A stretch of 64,000 nucleotides of DNA from Pectobacterium brasiliense (GCF_013449685.1 NZ_JACDSF010000013.1:68267-132266); one strand, 5' to 3'. Positions 1 to 8,353 are shown, numbered from the stretch's first letter. Program-made: numbers and translations. The notes: generated from the sequence alone by a model not told the origin.

Positions 1-234
1 CTCAGTTATCGGATAGTTGTCAATGTTCATACCTGTCAGCCTAAATAGTTATTAAGCGCGAGTTGCCTATCTCGATAAATTCTGAAAGCGCTAGAGGGCC
101 TTGCTCGGAAGGCTGCTGATGGTCGATTGGAACCGCTCCCGACATGTAACTTACAGCCACAAACGGTTATCTTGCGTCTAGGTTATTCAAGCTTATTTGA
201 TCATTAAGTCTGGCAAAAAATGTAGGGAGCCTCT

Positions 235-1311
235 ATGTCTGAGATAACCGAGCCAGCCAATCAGGTTTTGCTCTGCTCAAATTGCTTCGCAGATGAAGGA
301 CTGCGGATCGACGCTGCAAAGCATGGCTTTGAACAAGAAGGAGAATGTCCAAATTGCCAAAGCCCGGATGGGAAAAAGCTGACCCGAGACCAGATTAAAG
401 GTCTGGCGTGGCGTTTTTTCGTAAGCGGAACCACCGTACGTTGTGACTACGGCGCAGCACCAGTGATTCAGTTTAACGAGCACTATTACGGCCAGAGTGA
501 CATCGCTCCGTCAATGTGGCTTAAGAATGACGTAAAGCTTATTGAGGAGGCCGCTAAAATTGGATTTTTCCATTATGGCCCTCGATTGTGGATGGTCGGC
601 GAAGTCGAGCCGCTAAAAGGGCTTCAGGAGCCGACGACACGTCCGCAGATCATTAAACGTATCCTGAAGGAATATCCCGAATCAACGCTCAGCCAAGGCA
701 ACAAATTCTACCGTCTTCGCGTTAACCCTGAACGACCAACGGAGTCCTCCGAGTATGACAGCCCACCTGTAGAGCTGGCAGGTAGAGGTCGTTTGGATTC
801 TCCTGGTTTCTCTGTGATGTACGGATCGCAAGACCTCGATGTTTGTATTCATGAATGCAGGGCATCTACGGAGGATGAACTTTATGTCGCAACCTTAAAG
901 AATCAGCAGGATCTGCGGATATTGGACTTGACTCATTCTTTGGAAGAAACAGAGACCGAGTTTGAAAGCCTGGATATGGCAATCCATATGCTGTTTCTTG
1001 CCCGGTCTCACTCATATGAAATTACCCGCGACATCGCTCTTGCTGCTAAAGAGGCTGGTTTTGACGGAATAAGCTATCCGTCTTTTTTTAGCCTTATTCG
1101 CACTGGCAGCCATCCTTTCGAGACGGCCTATGGCCTGTCGCTTCGTCGTTTCCATCCGGAGAGGGATCAATATGTGGAGGCAACTACCATTCGCAATCTC
1201 GCCCTATTTGGTAGGCCGGTGGAAAGAAGCTTGGTCAGTGTTGAGTGCATCAATCGTCTGATCCTCACCCAAGTTGGCTATCGTGGGCATTTTGGGCCAG
1301 TTGAGTATTGA
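235..1311 (+). CDS. RES-domain protein with N-terminal zinc ribbon
   Basis: A 358-residue protein. Residues 14-41 hold two CxxC pairs (C14/C17 and C38/C41) of the zinc-ribbon type found in front of HEPN and RES domains. From about residue 157 comes a RES domain: FYRLR, then GRGRLDSPGFSVMYGS, then a conserved Glu in CIHECRA. RES domains characterised in toxin-antitoxin systems degrade NAD+, so NAD+ phosphorylase or glycohydrolase activity is an inference here. The start ATG follows a GGGAG-type ribosome site. No MbcA/Xre-type (DUF2384) antitoxin lies upstream, which is unusual for a RES toxin. The 3' end overlaps a convergent HTH gene by 34 bp. It could be a defence effector or a decayed toxin. 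Confidence 0.75.
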   Translation: MSEITEPANQVLLCSNCFADEGLRIDAAKHGFEQEGECPNCQSPDGKKLTRDQIKGLAWRFFVSGTTVRCDYGAAPVIQFNEHYYGQSDIAPSMWLKNDVKLIEEAAKIGFFHYGPRLWMVGEVEPLKGLQEPTTRPQIIKRILKEYPESTLSQGNKFYRLRVNPERPTESSEYDSPPVELAGRGRLDSPGFSVMYGSQDLDVCIHECRASTEDELYVATLKNQQDLRILDLTHSLEETETEFESLDMAIHMLFLARSHSYEITRDIALAAKEAGFDGISYPSFFSLIRTGSHPFETAYGLSLRRFHPERDQYVEATTIRNLALFGRPVERSLVSVECINRLILTQVGYRGHFGPVEY

Positions 1312-1556
1312 GATTTTTTGGATGAGGGGAATAAAGGGCTGGGGATAAGCCTAACGCCTGCTGCTCTGGTGATCTCTGCCAGTGTCGTCAGCGTTGGATT
1401 ACCATTTTCAGACAGCGTTCTGTATAGCTGTTGGCGAGACAGTCCCGATTTTTTGGCTATTTCGCCGACTCCGCCACGCGCTTCAACGACACGGCGTAAT
1501 GCTGTCAGGAATGCTGCGATGCCACAAGATGGTCTCCTTATAAGTCCTAAATCCAT
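1278..1556 (-). CDS. HigA-like HTH antitoxin, possibly N-terminally truncated
   Basis: A 92-residue protein. Residues 15-70 resemble the addiction-module antidote family: a helix with AALRR/ARG-type spacing, then IAKKSGLSRQQLYRTLSENG and a following NPTLTTLAEI helix. The usual N-terminal stretch of this family (about 25 residues before the helix) is not recognisable, and no good ribosome site precedes the ATG at 1556. The gene is therefore either started elsewhere or a remnant. There is no adjacent HigB-type toxin; the only neighbours are the RES gene, which it meets tail to tail with a 34-bp overlap, and the DUF1778 module on the other strand. Function as an antitoxin is inferred from family only. 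Confidence 0.5.
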   Translation of the reverse strand: MDLGLIRRPSCGIAAFLTALRRVVEARGGVGEIAKKSGLSRQQLYRTLSENGNPTLTTLAEITRAAGVRLIPSPLFPSSKKSQYSTGPKCPR

Positions 1557-1629
1557 TGGATTGGTGTTTCGGGATTAGACAGATGTAAGTGGTGACAAAT
1601 TATCCAACCACAAACGGTGGTGTAATCTT

Positions 1630-1656
1630 TTTTGTACGGTAAAGTTACGTACAAAA
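1630..1656. promoter_or_regulatory. Palindromic operator of the DUF1778/GNAT module
   Basis: Arms TTTTGTACG (1630-1638) and CGTACAAAA (1648-1656) form a perfect 9-bp inverted repeat. An inner GTAA/TTAC pair extends the symmetry. It ends 10 bp before the antitoxin ATG and directly abuts the G-rich ribosome site. Its position fits autorepression by the ribbon-helix-helix antitoxin downstream, as is usual for DUF1778 modules. This role is inferred. Confidence 0.55.
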
Positions 1657-1666
1657 GGGGGGCACT

Positions 1667-1936
1667 ATGACTACTACTGCTCGTTTAGATCTTCGGTTGA
1701 ATGCTCACGATAAAGAACGCATCACTAAGGCTGCCGCATTACGTGGTATAGCTGTTTCTGCATTTGTGCGTGATGCGGTGTTGCGTGAAGCGGATGCCGC
1801 CATTGCTGCAGATACCGCTGTTACGCTTTCTGAGCAAGAATCTCGCCGCTTTTTGGCTGCGTTGAATCAGCCGTTTTTGCCTAATGATCGTTTGCATAAA
1901 GCGATGGAAGAAGCCGCCAATTTGATGAAACGCTAA
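1667..1936 (+). CDS. DUF1778 (TacA-like) ribbon-helix-helix antitoxin
   Basis: An 89-residue protein. The N-terminus TTTARLDLRLNAHDKERI is the DNA-binding strand of DUF1778 proteins, followed by the RHH helices (AAALRGIAVSAFVRDAV). The acidic C-terminal tail (residues 50-89) is the part that normally wraps the GNAT toxin, with FLPNDRLHKAMEEA near its end. A GGGGGG ribosome site lies just upstream. The toxin gene begins 3 bp after the stop, the usual antitoxin-first order. Since the toxin reading frame is broken, this is likely an intact but orphaned antitoxin. Confidence 0.85.
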   Translation: MTTTARLDLRLNAHDKERITKAAALRGIAVSAFVRDAVLREADAAIAADTAVTLSEQESRRFLAALNQPFLPNDRLHKAMEEAANLMKR

Positions 1937-1939
1937 CCT

Positions 1940-2430
1940 ATGGCTCTGATATTTTCATTGCTGGACGGTCGCCGCCATGACCGTTCAAGTTTTTCTTGTG
2001 GTGTTTTGGCTCTTGATGATTATCTACAAAAGCGAGCCTCGCAACATCAGCGTGATGGAATCGCTACGACGCATATTCTGCTCGATGAGTCGCAGCCTAC
2101 CTGTATTCTGGGCTACTGCTCATTGTCCGCAGCACACTTATATTTGCATGAGCTCAGTGAAAATGACCGTAAGCGATTGCCTGGATATCCGGTGCCTGCT
2201 ATGCGTATGGGGCGTTTGGCGGTATCGACTGCTGGGCAAAAGAAAGGTTACGGACAACTTTTGCTTGGACATACTGTGAATATGGCGTTATCTGTGCGTA
2301 ATACGATGGTGTGCGAGTGCTGATTGTTGATGCGAAAGATGCACGGGCTGCTGCGTTTTATGAGGAATACGGTTTCCGACAAACAGCTAGCGAAGCGTTG
2401 ACGTTGTATCTACCGATATCGAACAGCTAG
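1940..2430 (+). pseudogene. GNAT-family (TacT-like) toxin, frameshifted
   Basis: Frame 1 gives 127 residues with the GNAT core (YLQKRASQHQRDGIATTHIL, RMGRLAVSTAGQKKGYGQLL). It then derails after NTMV into CEC-stop. In the next frame the protein continues as VRVLIVDAKDARAAAFYEEY, then GFRQTASEALTLYLPI to a stop at 2428-2430. These are exactly the last two strands and helix expected of this family. Restoring one G at about 2308-2310 (GG to GGG) would rejoin the two halves into one protein of about 163 residues. Family members acetylate charged tRNAs; this copy should be inactive unless the base is a sequencing error or is recovered by slippage. Confidence 0.8.
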
Positions 2431-2460
2431 GTAAGCGCAATTATACCCATGTTGTGTGAA

Positions 2461-2587
2461 GTGACTCATACTGCTTTACTTCCTTATATATGTAAATCTG
2501 CCTGCGGGAGCTTCGCCCCACGCTTCCCCTAAAACGCGATAGCGCTTTAAGCGAGTCATAAGCTAACGCCTTAAATATGTGACTCAT
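2461..2587 (+). promoter_or_regulatory. Direct repeats upstream of the Ner-like gene
   Basis: GTGACTCAT occurs at 2461-2469 and again at 2579-2587. A related GCGAGTCAT lies at 2551-2559, and an imperfect palindrome (AAACGC-gata-GCGCTTT) at about 2532-2549. The cluster lies in the 240-bp gap before the Ner-like regulator. The spacing suggests binding sites, but nothing in the sequence proves it. Confidence 0.25.
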
Positions 2588-2670
2588 CGTCCGTGGCCTT
2601 ACTCATCATAAAACGCAATCCTATCCACTCGGAAATCAAAAAGGTTTTTTGATAGGTGGAGGGAAATGGA

Positions 2671-2886
2671 ATGAATCACACTGACTGGCACCCGGCGGAT
2701 ATCATCGCGGGGTTACGGAAGAAAGGGACGAGACTGGCGGCGGTTTCCAGAGCGGCGGGGCTGGCGTCATCCACGCTGGCGAATGCGCTCACCAGACACT
2801 GGCCGAAAGGCGAACGACTCATTGCCGAAGCGATGGGGAAAAGGCCGGAAGAGATTTGGCCGTCGCGTTATTCAGGTGTGAAATGA
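2671..2886 (+). CDS. Ner/Nlp-like (SfsB family) DNA-binding protein
   Basis: A 71-residue protein close to the Ner protein of phage Mu and the enterobacterial Nlp/SfsB regulator. The family pattern is WHPADIIAGLRKKG, then a helix-turn-helix around LAAVSRAAGLASSTLANAL and RHWPKGERLIAEAMG, ending IWPSRY. The ATG at 2671 is chosen because GGAGGG lies 8 bp before it; a GTG at 2656 overlaps that ribosome site. It lacks the longer C-terminal tail of E. coli Nlp. No other phage genes lie nearby, so it is either a domesticated regulator or a relic. Its target is unknown. Confidence 0.8.
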   Translation: MNHTDWHPADIIAGLRKKGTRLAAVSRAAGLASSTLANALTRHWPKGERLIAEAMGKRPEEIWPSRYSGVK

Positions 2887-2906
2887 GGGTAGGGAGCATA
2901 AACGAG

Positions 2907-2932
2907 AAAGCGCCATAGTTTACTGGCGCTTT
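2907..2932. terminator. Bidirectional hairpin terminator
   Basis: AAAGCGCCA (2907-2915) pairs perfectly with TGGCGCTTT (2924-2932) around an 8-nt loop. It lies between the Ner-like gene and the convergent acylase gene. The A and T flanks let it act on both strands. Confidence 0.7.
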
Positions 2933-2977
2933 AACATCATCGTGGAATAAAAATAATATCGTAAATAATCTTATTAT

Positions 2978-4111
2978 TTATAGCCCAGCGAATTTAAATG
3001 GCGTAGCGGATTTAAAGTGCTCAGAAGCCTGACCAGAATAAATGGTGCTTTGGTTTGGCCCTAAATCTAACTTGCTTGCGTTATTTCCACGCGGTGAAAA
3101 GTCGATTTTTTTCAAATCAACCCAAAAGATATTAGGCGACACGGCAGACTCAAAAAAGTATTGTAGCGACTTATGGTCTACAACGGTGCGCCAGCGCGTT
3201 GAGGCGATATTCGGCATATCTGGCAAGGAATAGCCATAGGGAACCGATGCATTACGTATAATACTGAATGCGGCGGCTAAGTCCGCTTTATCTTTCTCTA
3301 GTTTTGTTCTCTCTTTGCCATCTGGACTTGGTTTATTTGGATCAACATTTTTCACATAGAATGAGGCACGAACAAAGCGGTCTGCCGCGCGGTTCGTTCC
3401 TGGCAGCATCACATTGCCACCTATCTGATCCCAATAGGCATTCAGCGTCAATTGCTGATCGAAAGTCGGAGAGTTGGTCATCACCTGATAGTCCTTATTA
3501 TGGTGAATGACCTGCTTGCCATCGATATATTCAATAATTGCGCTGTCACCGGATGAATCGGACAAGGAAAGATGAAGCGTCGCCATTCTCTCTTGCCCCT
3601 CTACCTGTTTGGTTACCAGAGTAAATTTTTCCTCTTGCAGCGACTTGACGGCTTCATCGACGGTAGCAAAATTATCCAACACGTATTGCGCCCAACCAGC
3701 GACGCTTAAGCCTGGTTTTTGTGCTGTCGGTGCGGTTTTAGGATATTCAGATTCCGCCAGCCAGAGTACGTTAGCCGCCAACCCTTTTTCATTCACGCCA
3801 TCGGTTGTGGAGGCCATATTTGCATTACTGTCGAAAGCAGAGGCAATGACACTACCGTATTTTGATGTCCACTCTAATGATGGATACTGCCCAGCAGCGC
3901 CAGAGCGTTCTAATCCTCGTGGAAAAATCCAGAGATTGGTTTCGGTATCAAATGCCCAGTCCATCGAACGGGCGGTAATGGGGTAATCAGGGTTCTGTAC
4001 GTCCTTATAAACGAATCGTGTACAGGCGAGTGAAACCGCTGAGCCTAGCATTAATGCTGCTAATGACAGCGCGCATACCGTAGACTTAAGGTGCTTATTA
4101 TTTCTTATCAT
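2978..4111 (-). CDS. Penicillin V acylase (choloylglycine hydrolase family)
   Basis: A 377-residue Ntn-hydrolase of the bile-salt hydrolase / penicillin V acylase family. A Sec signal peptide (residues 1-29, ending SAVSLA) is followed directly by the nucleophile Cys30 (CTRFVYKD). Removing the signal peptide would therefore expose the catalytic N-terminal Cys. Other family residues are visible: RSMDW (R48, D51), VMTNSPTFD and AADRFVRAS. The enzyme should be periplasmic. The P. atrosepticum homologue cleaves penicillin V, and related enzymes cleave acyl-homoserine lactones; the natural substrate here is not decided by the sequence. The gene stands alone, with a terminator at its 3' side. Confidence 0.88.
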   Translation of the reverse strand: MIRNNKHLKSTVCALSLAALMLGSAVSLACTRFVYKDVQNPDYPITARSMDWAFDTETNLWIFPRGLERSGAAGQYPSLEWTSKYGSVIASAFDSNANMASTTDGVNEKGLAANVLWLAESEYPKTAPTAQKPGLSVAGWAQYVLDNFATVDEAVKSLQEEKFTLVTKQVEGQERMATLHLSLSDSSGDSAIIEYIDGKQVIHHNKDYQVMTNSPTFDQQLTLNAYWDQIGGNVMLPGTNRAADRFVRASFYVKNVDPNKPSPDGKERTKLEKDKADLAAAFSIIRNASVPYGYSLPDMPNIASTRWRTVVDHKSLQYFFESAVSPNIFWVDLKKIDFSPRGNNASKLDLGPNQSTIYSGQASEHFKSATPFKFAGL

Positions 4112-4171
4112 TTAATTTCTCCATTTTATTCTCAGAGGGGTAGTTCACTAATATTACCGCTGATTATTTTC

Positions 4172-4293
4172 TCTAAATAATTCGAGTTGCGTGAAGGCGG
4201 CAACCGCATGAATCCCCAGCAGATTACTCAGGTAAGTGACTGGGGTGAATAAGGACAGCCAGCGCACAAGCAGTTTGAAGTATGACGAGTATA
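4172..4293. repeat. Enterobacterial intergenic repeat (TATGACGAGTATA type)
   Basis: The stretch runs from AATAATTCGAGTTGC through CCCCAGCAGATTACTCAGGT to TGAAGTATGACGAGTATA. I recognise it as a dispersed repeat common between genes of Yersinia, Serratia and Pectobacterium. A shortened piece of the same sequence occurs at 29466-29497 in this window. No protein is encoded. Confidence 0.6.
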
Positions 4294-4633
4294 GTCAGTG
4301 ATTTATTTATGTGAGGTTGTGGCTATAAAAATAACAATGCATGCTGATTAGTTTGTTTATTATTCAATGGGAATGTATTTTTTGATGGTCCGTTTATTTT
4401 ATGTTGATTTTCAATCAAGCTCACGCTGCAACGAACGTTGAGTGAAAACGCCCTGAGGCGTTTGTCGTCGTACCCACACAACGTAAAAATAGGTCAACAT
4501 TTCACCCAGTGCTTTAACCTTACCGCCAACTGGCAGTAAACTGGCCGCATGATTTTTTGACCGATTTTCACTGTGGGGCTCGCCCGCAGGCGTATCGATT
4601 CTGTTCCACCTTTTTCAGTGAGCTATCTGGCCT
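4294..4633. other. Gene-free stretch before the DUF3750 gene
   Basis: This is AT-rich for its first 140 bp, with a short hairpin CGCCCTGAGGCG near 4450. I see no coding sequence, RNA gene or clear operator. It must hold the promoter of the gene at 4634. Confidence 0.4.
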
Positions 4634-5407
4634 ATGACGTACCTCAAATTCTTGGGGATTGGGTTTATTTGTGTGCTGTTGTTGTCTTTTTGGCAAAGCT
4701 GGGCGCAGTCAACGCGTAATGGCGAAACGTTTAATGGGCAAAGCTGGTGGTCTGCCAAACGTGATTCTTCCGGCTTAGCGCCGAACCCTGTGCAATTTAG
4801 CCAGACTGCCATCGTGCAGGTTTATGCTGCGCCGACTTATGGCTGGCGCGGGCTGGTGGCGGTACATCCGTGGATCATTTTCAAGAACGCGGGGGAAACG
4901 CAATATCGCCGCTATGAAGTCGTGAGCTGGGGGAGCGATAACGTCGTCCGTCTTAACCGTTCGGTGGCGGATGCGTATTGGTATGGCGCGAAACCGAAGC
5001 TGCTGGTGGAGCACCGTGGCGACAAGGCCGAAGCCATGATCCCGCAGATTGAGGCTGCGATAAAAAGCTATCCGTGGCCGAATACCTACCACGCCTGGCC
5101 GGGGCCGAACAGCAATACGTTTTTGGCGCACATTGGTCGCGAAGTGCCCGTGCTCAAGCTGGATATGCCCGCTAATGCTATTGGCAAAGATTACCGTCCG
5201 ATCACGCGGCCGGTTGGGCTGTCGCCGTCTGGAAGCGGTGTGCAGATTTCGCTGCTAGGCGTGTTGGGTATCACGATGGGTCTTGAAGAGGGGATCGAGG
5301 CCAACATTCTGGGGCTGAACATGGGCGTGGATATGAACCCGCCCGCGCTACGTTTACCCTTTGTTGGTCGTCTCGGCTATGAAAAAATGGGCAGCGAAGA
5401 GGGCTGA
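4634..5407 (+). CDS. DUF3750 family protein
   Basis: A 257-residue protein with an N-terminal hydrophobic segment (FLGIGFICVLLLSFW) that could be a signal anchor, followed by a large extracytoplasmic domain. The order of aromatic motifs (VQVYAAPTYGWRGLVAVHPW, then YRRYEVVSWG, then YPWPNTYHAWPGPNSNTF) matches DUF3750 as I know it. The domain's function is unknown. HAWPGPNSNTFLAHIGRE, with its His, Asn and Thr, looks like an active-site-type block, but that is speculation. The gene is convergent with the LysR regulator, with a 16-bp gap. Confidence 0.75.
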   Translation: MTYLKFLGIGFICVLLLSFWQSWAQSTRNGETFNGQSWWSAKRDSSGLAPNPVQFSQTAIVQVYAAPTYGWRGLVAVHPWIIFKNAGETQYRRYEVVSWGSDNVVRLNRSVADAYWYGAKPKLLVEHRGDKAEAMIPQIEAAIKSYPWPNTYHAWPGPNSNTFLAHIGREVPVLKLDMPANAIGKDYRPITRPVGLSPSGSGVQISLLGVLGITMGLEEGIEANILGLNMGVDMNPPALRLPFVGRLGYEKMGSEEG

Positions 5408-5423
5408 GGGTAGCGCTTCACCT

Positions 5424-6326
5424 TTACACGCCGCATTGCCGCAGGTGTGTCAGCAGATTGGCGACTTCGGGTTGCAATGTCGCGCCGGATTTCACGCCCA
5501 GCCAGAGCTGACGTGAAGCCCATTCGTCGGTGAGGCTGATGGCGCGTAATCCGGTGCCGAGCACGCCTGGGCGAATCGCGCCCTCCGGCAGGACGCTGAT
5601 CCCCAGCCCCGCTTCGATCATGCGACAAATGCCGTCAAAGCTGCTGACCTGCACCCGCAGGCGCAGCACTCTCCCCAGTTCATCCGAGGCATCTTTCAGC
5701 TGTTTCAGCAACGAACTGCCGTTATTGAGGCCGACATAGTCGTAACCCAGTGTCTCGTTAAAGCTGACTTCTGGCCGCGCGGAAAGCGCGTGCTGGGGCG
5801 GCACGAGTACGACAAGCTTATCCTGACGATAAGGAATCTTCTCTACTCCCTGTGAGCCGACATTGTCAGCGAAGATGCCGATATCGGCTTCTCCCATCGC
5901 CAGCGCCGTTACTACGGTCTTACTGAGCTTTTCCTCCAGGTTAATACGAACGAGCGGTCGGGCCAGAAGGAATGACGCCAAATCCTGTGGAAGAAACTGA
6001 ATAATCGCCGAAGTATTTGCCCACATGTGTACGTGGCCGCGCACGCCAACGGCGTAGTCGTTCATTTCACTCGCCATGCGCTCCACGTTGCTTAACACAT
6101 TGCGCGCGTGATTCACCAATTCCTTGCCTGCCGGGGTTAACGTCAGGCCGCGCGGCATTCGGATGAATAACGCGCAGTCCACGGTACGCTCCAGTTCGGC
6201 GATACGTTTGCTCAGGGCAGAAAGCGTAATGTGGAACTTTTCTGCCGCTTTGGTCAGGCTGCCGGTCTGGGCAACTTGTAAAAAGATGCGGAGCGACTGG
6301 AGGTCAAAGTGCGTCGGGTTAATCAT
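5424..6326 (-). CDS. LysR-family transcriptional regulator
   Basis: A 300-residue protein. Residues 9-66 form the LysR winged HTH (FDLQSLRIFLQVAQTGSLTK, then LSALSKRIAELER). The rest is a type 2 periplasmic-binding-like effector domain (ADIGIF, PPQHAL, GLGISVLPEG). It is divergent from the TauE/SafE exporter across a 227-bp gap. By the usual arrangement of LysR regulators it probably controls that gene and itself. The effector cannot be named from sequence. Confidence 0.85.
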   Translation of the reverse strand: MINPTHFDLQSLRIFLQVAQTGSLTKAAEKFHITLSALSKRIAELERTVDCALFIRMPRGLTLTPAGKELVNHARNVLSNVERMASEMNDYAVGVRGHVHMWANTSAIIQFLPQDLASFLLARPLVRINLEEKLSKTVVTALAMGEADIGIFADNVGSQGVEKIPYRQDKLVVLVPPQHALSARPEVSFNETLGYDYVGLNNGSSLLKQLKDASDELGRVLRLRVQVSSFDGICRMIEAGLGISVLPEGAIRPGVLGTGLRAISLTDEWASRQLWLGVKSGATLQPEVANLLTHLRQCGV

Positions 6327-6553
6327 GGTTTATCGAGCTTCCTCGGTGGTCTGAAAAACACGTCAGTTACCGGTGTGTTGATGCAGAGCAGCGTGTTGTC
6401 ACTTTTCTTATGGCACGCTTACTCTATCACAGCAGGCGGTTTTCCTATCAGGAAAGGGTCATTGAGTATTCAGGGATTATCAAAAGGCCGCGTTGCTCCT
6501 AGGATGGTGTTGTCCTCTCTCTATTTTTGCCCGATGGGTTATCTGGTTGCGTT

Positions 6554-7321
6554 ATGTTTAGCTTAATGATGTTCAGCGATATTTTGTTGTGTTTGCTTTT
6601 GGGCGTCGGACTGGGGTTTTGCGGAGGAATGCTAGGGATTGGTGGTGGGCTTATCGCGATTCCGATTCTGGGCGTGCTTTTCGGGATGGATCAGCATATG
6701 GCGCAGGGAACCGCGCTGGTGATGATTACACCTAACGTACTGATTGGTTTTCTACGCTATCGCCAGCGCAACCGCATCGATACGCGGGTGGCGTTGACCA
6801 TGTGTGCGTTTGCTACGGGGTCTGCCTACCTTGCTGCCCACATCGCTTCATCGATTGATGTTCACAACCTTCAGCGTGCCTTTGCCACTTTCCTGCTGGT
6901 GCTGGCGGCGTACTACATGTGGCAGTGGTATAACAAAAAACGCAGTCAAACGTCGGAGATTGTACTGTCGAGCAAATACCTGCCGCTGCTTGGCGTGGCG
7001 AGCGGGTTTATGTCGGGCATTTTTACCGTCGGTGGCGGGCTGGTCGTTGTGCCCGTTCTGGTTACGTTTTTCGCCTTTGCGCAAACGCAGGCGCAGGGCA
7101 TGGCGCTGATACTCGTGGTGCCGGGAGCGTTGGCGGCGCTGTTATCTTATTCGCAAGCGGGTAACGTTGACTGGAGTATAGGTTTACCACTGGCGTTGGG
7201 AGGAATTGTCAGCGTGTCCTGGGGGGTTGCGGTTGCCCATAAATTACCGGTTGCCTACCTGCGAGCCGCGTTTTGCCTGATGCTGATCGGCGTGGGAGTG
7301 ACTATGCTGGTGCTGAAATAA
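6554..7321 (+). CDS. TauE/SafE family permease
   Basis: An inner-membrane protein of about 255 residues with two related halves, each with a glycine-rich loop typical of TauE/SafE (FCGGMLGIGGGLIAIPILGV and GFMSGIFTVGGGLVVVPVLV). About eight membrane segments are visible. Family members are thought to export sulfite or sulfoacetate, or to move other organic anions. ATG codons at 6554, 6566 and 6569 and a TTG at 6527 all fit. None has a strong ribosome site, so the start is uncertain. Control by the divergent LysR protein is inferred. Confidence 0.8.
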   Translation: MFSLMMFSDILLCLLLGVGLGFCGGMLGIGGGLIAIPILGVLFGMDQHMAQGTALVMITPNVLIGFLRYRQRNRIDTRVALTMCAFATGSAYLAAHIASSIDVHNLQRAFATFLLVLAAYYMWQWYNKKRSQTSEIVLSSKYLPLLGVASGFMSGIFTVGGGLVVVPVLVTFFAFAQTQAQGMALILVVPGALAALLSYSQAGNVDWSIGLPLALGGIVSVSWGVAVAHKLPVAYLRAAFCLMLIGVGVTMLVLK

Positions 7322-7534
7322 CGCGGTGAACACGCTGGTTCACTGTTAACACATACTTATTTCTTTAAATAGACAGGTATTCAGCTTAAAGTTTTCAGCG
7401 CTTTCTCCGTTGATAAGTAGGAAGTGATGCGGTTAGCGTGAATGATTTCTCAGCGTCCTGACCGCAGTTGGAACGGCCCGAATGAATCAGGGTCGGCATC
7501 CTCTCTGAAGCCCAATCTGAATAAGGCGTGATGT

Positions 7535-8353
7535 ATGAGTCTCGTGAGCTATCTAGGAAAGCAAACTCTCGGTGTACTGGCGGGTTATAAGCAGGATGGC
7601 GTGGTCATCCATATTTGCGGCGTCTATCCTAATGCGGATAACAGTCTGCGCGTTTTTTTCCCACACGGTCATGAGTTTACCGTTGGCGATCTGGCAACGA
7701 TTCACCTTGATAACCGCTCCGGGGTTGATGAATTTGATGCCAATATTCAGGTCTATCGTACCTCTTACAAAGGTCGTGTGATAGCAAGCGAAGGCGATTG
7801 GGTCGTGCTGGAACCGCGAGAGTGCCAGCTTCTGCACGGTTTCACGCCTGTGTTGGACATCCGTGAACCGGGCTATCAGTTTCCACAAGACAACCGTCCG
7901 TCAAAACCGGTGCCTTTGACGCCGATGGTCGATTTCCCACTGACGGAAAAGCAGGATTTCTCCAATAAGGTCGGCGTACTCATTACCATGGCCGCCGAAC
8001 AGCCGCATACTACGGTGCTGGCGTTTCTGTCGTCCGTGGATAACGATATCTTCCTGATTACGTTCCCTGAGACCTTTAAATCTCAGTTGCTCAAACGTAA
8101 TCCGCACTGCTTTTTTGCGATGGATGAGCGCAGCCATTATACCTTCGAGCGGGCGATTGAATGGAACTACACCATTATTGAAGGGGAAGCGTTTATTATC
8201 GCGCGTGATAATCCGCTGTATGAAAAAGTGCGTCATGAATTCGTCACTAAAAACCCGTGGGAAATTGCCTTCTTCACCCGTCCTGACGTCGAGGTTTACC
8301 ATATTAAAAGTAAACAACTCGTGTGCCCCGGTAATACCCAGGCGCTTAGCTAA
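7535..8353 (+). CDS. Two-domain flavin split-barrel (pyridoxamine phosphate oxidase-like) protein
   Basis: A 272-residue protein. The C-terminal half (about residues 145-265) looks like an FMN-binding split barrel of the pyridoxamine 5'-phosphate oxidase superfamily (KVGVLITMAAEQPHTTVLAF, RNPHCFFAMDERSHYTF, NPWEIAFFTRPDVEVYHI). The N-terminal half (residues 1-130) is beta-rich with a short Arg-containing strand pattern (YKGRVIASEGDWVVLEPREC) that recalls PilZ-like barrels, though I see no firm RxxxR motif. It is a single gene with its own terminator. The substrate is unknown, and a flavin or haem link is only inferred from the fold. Confidence 0.6.
   Translation: MSLVSYLGKQTLGVLAGYKQDGVVIHICGVYPNADNSLRVFFPHGHEFTVGDLATIHLDNRSGVDEFDANIQVYRTSYKGRVIASEGDWVVLEPRECQLLHGFTPVLDIREPGYQFPQDNRPSKPVPLTPMVDFPLTEKQDFSNKVGVLITMAAEQPHTTVLAFLSSVDNDIFLITFPETFKSQLLKRNPHCFFAMDERSHYTFERAIEWNYTIIEGEAFIIARDNPLYEKVRHEFVTKNPWEIAFFTRPDVEVYHIKSKQLVCPGNTQALS

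Noticed and set aside
1318-1578. An 86-residue plus-strand frame opposite the HTH gene
   Set aside because: It has no ribosome site or recognisable domain, while the opposite strand encodes a clear HTH.
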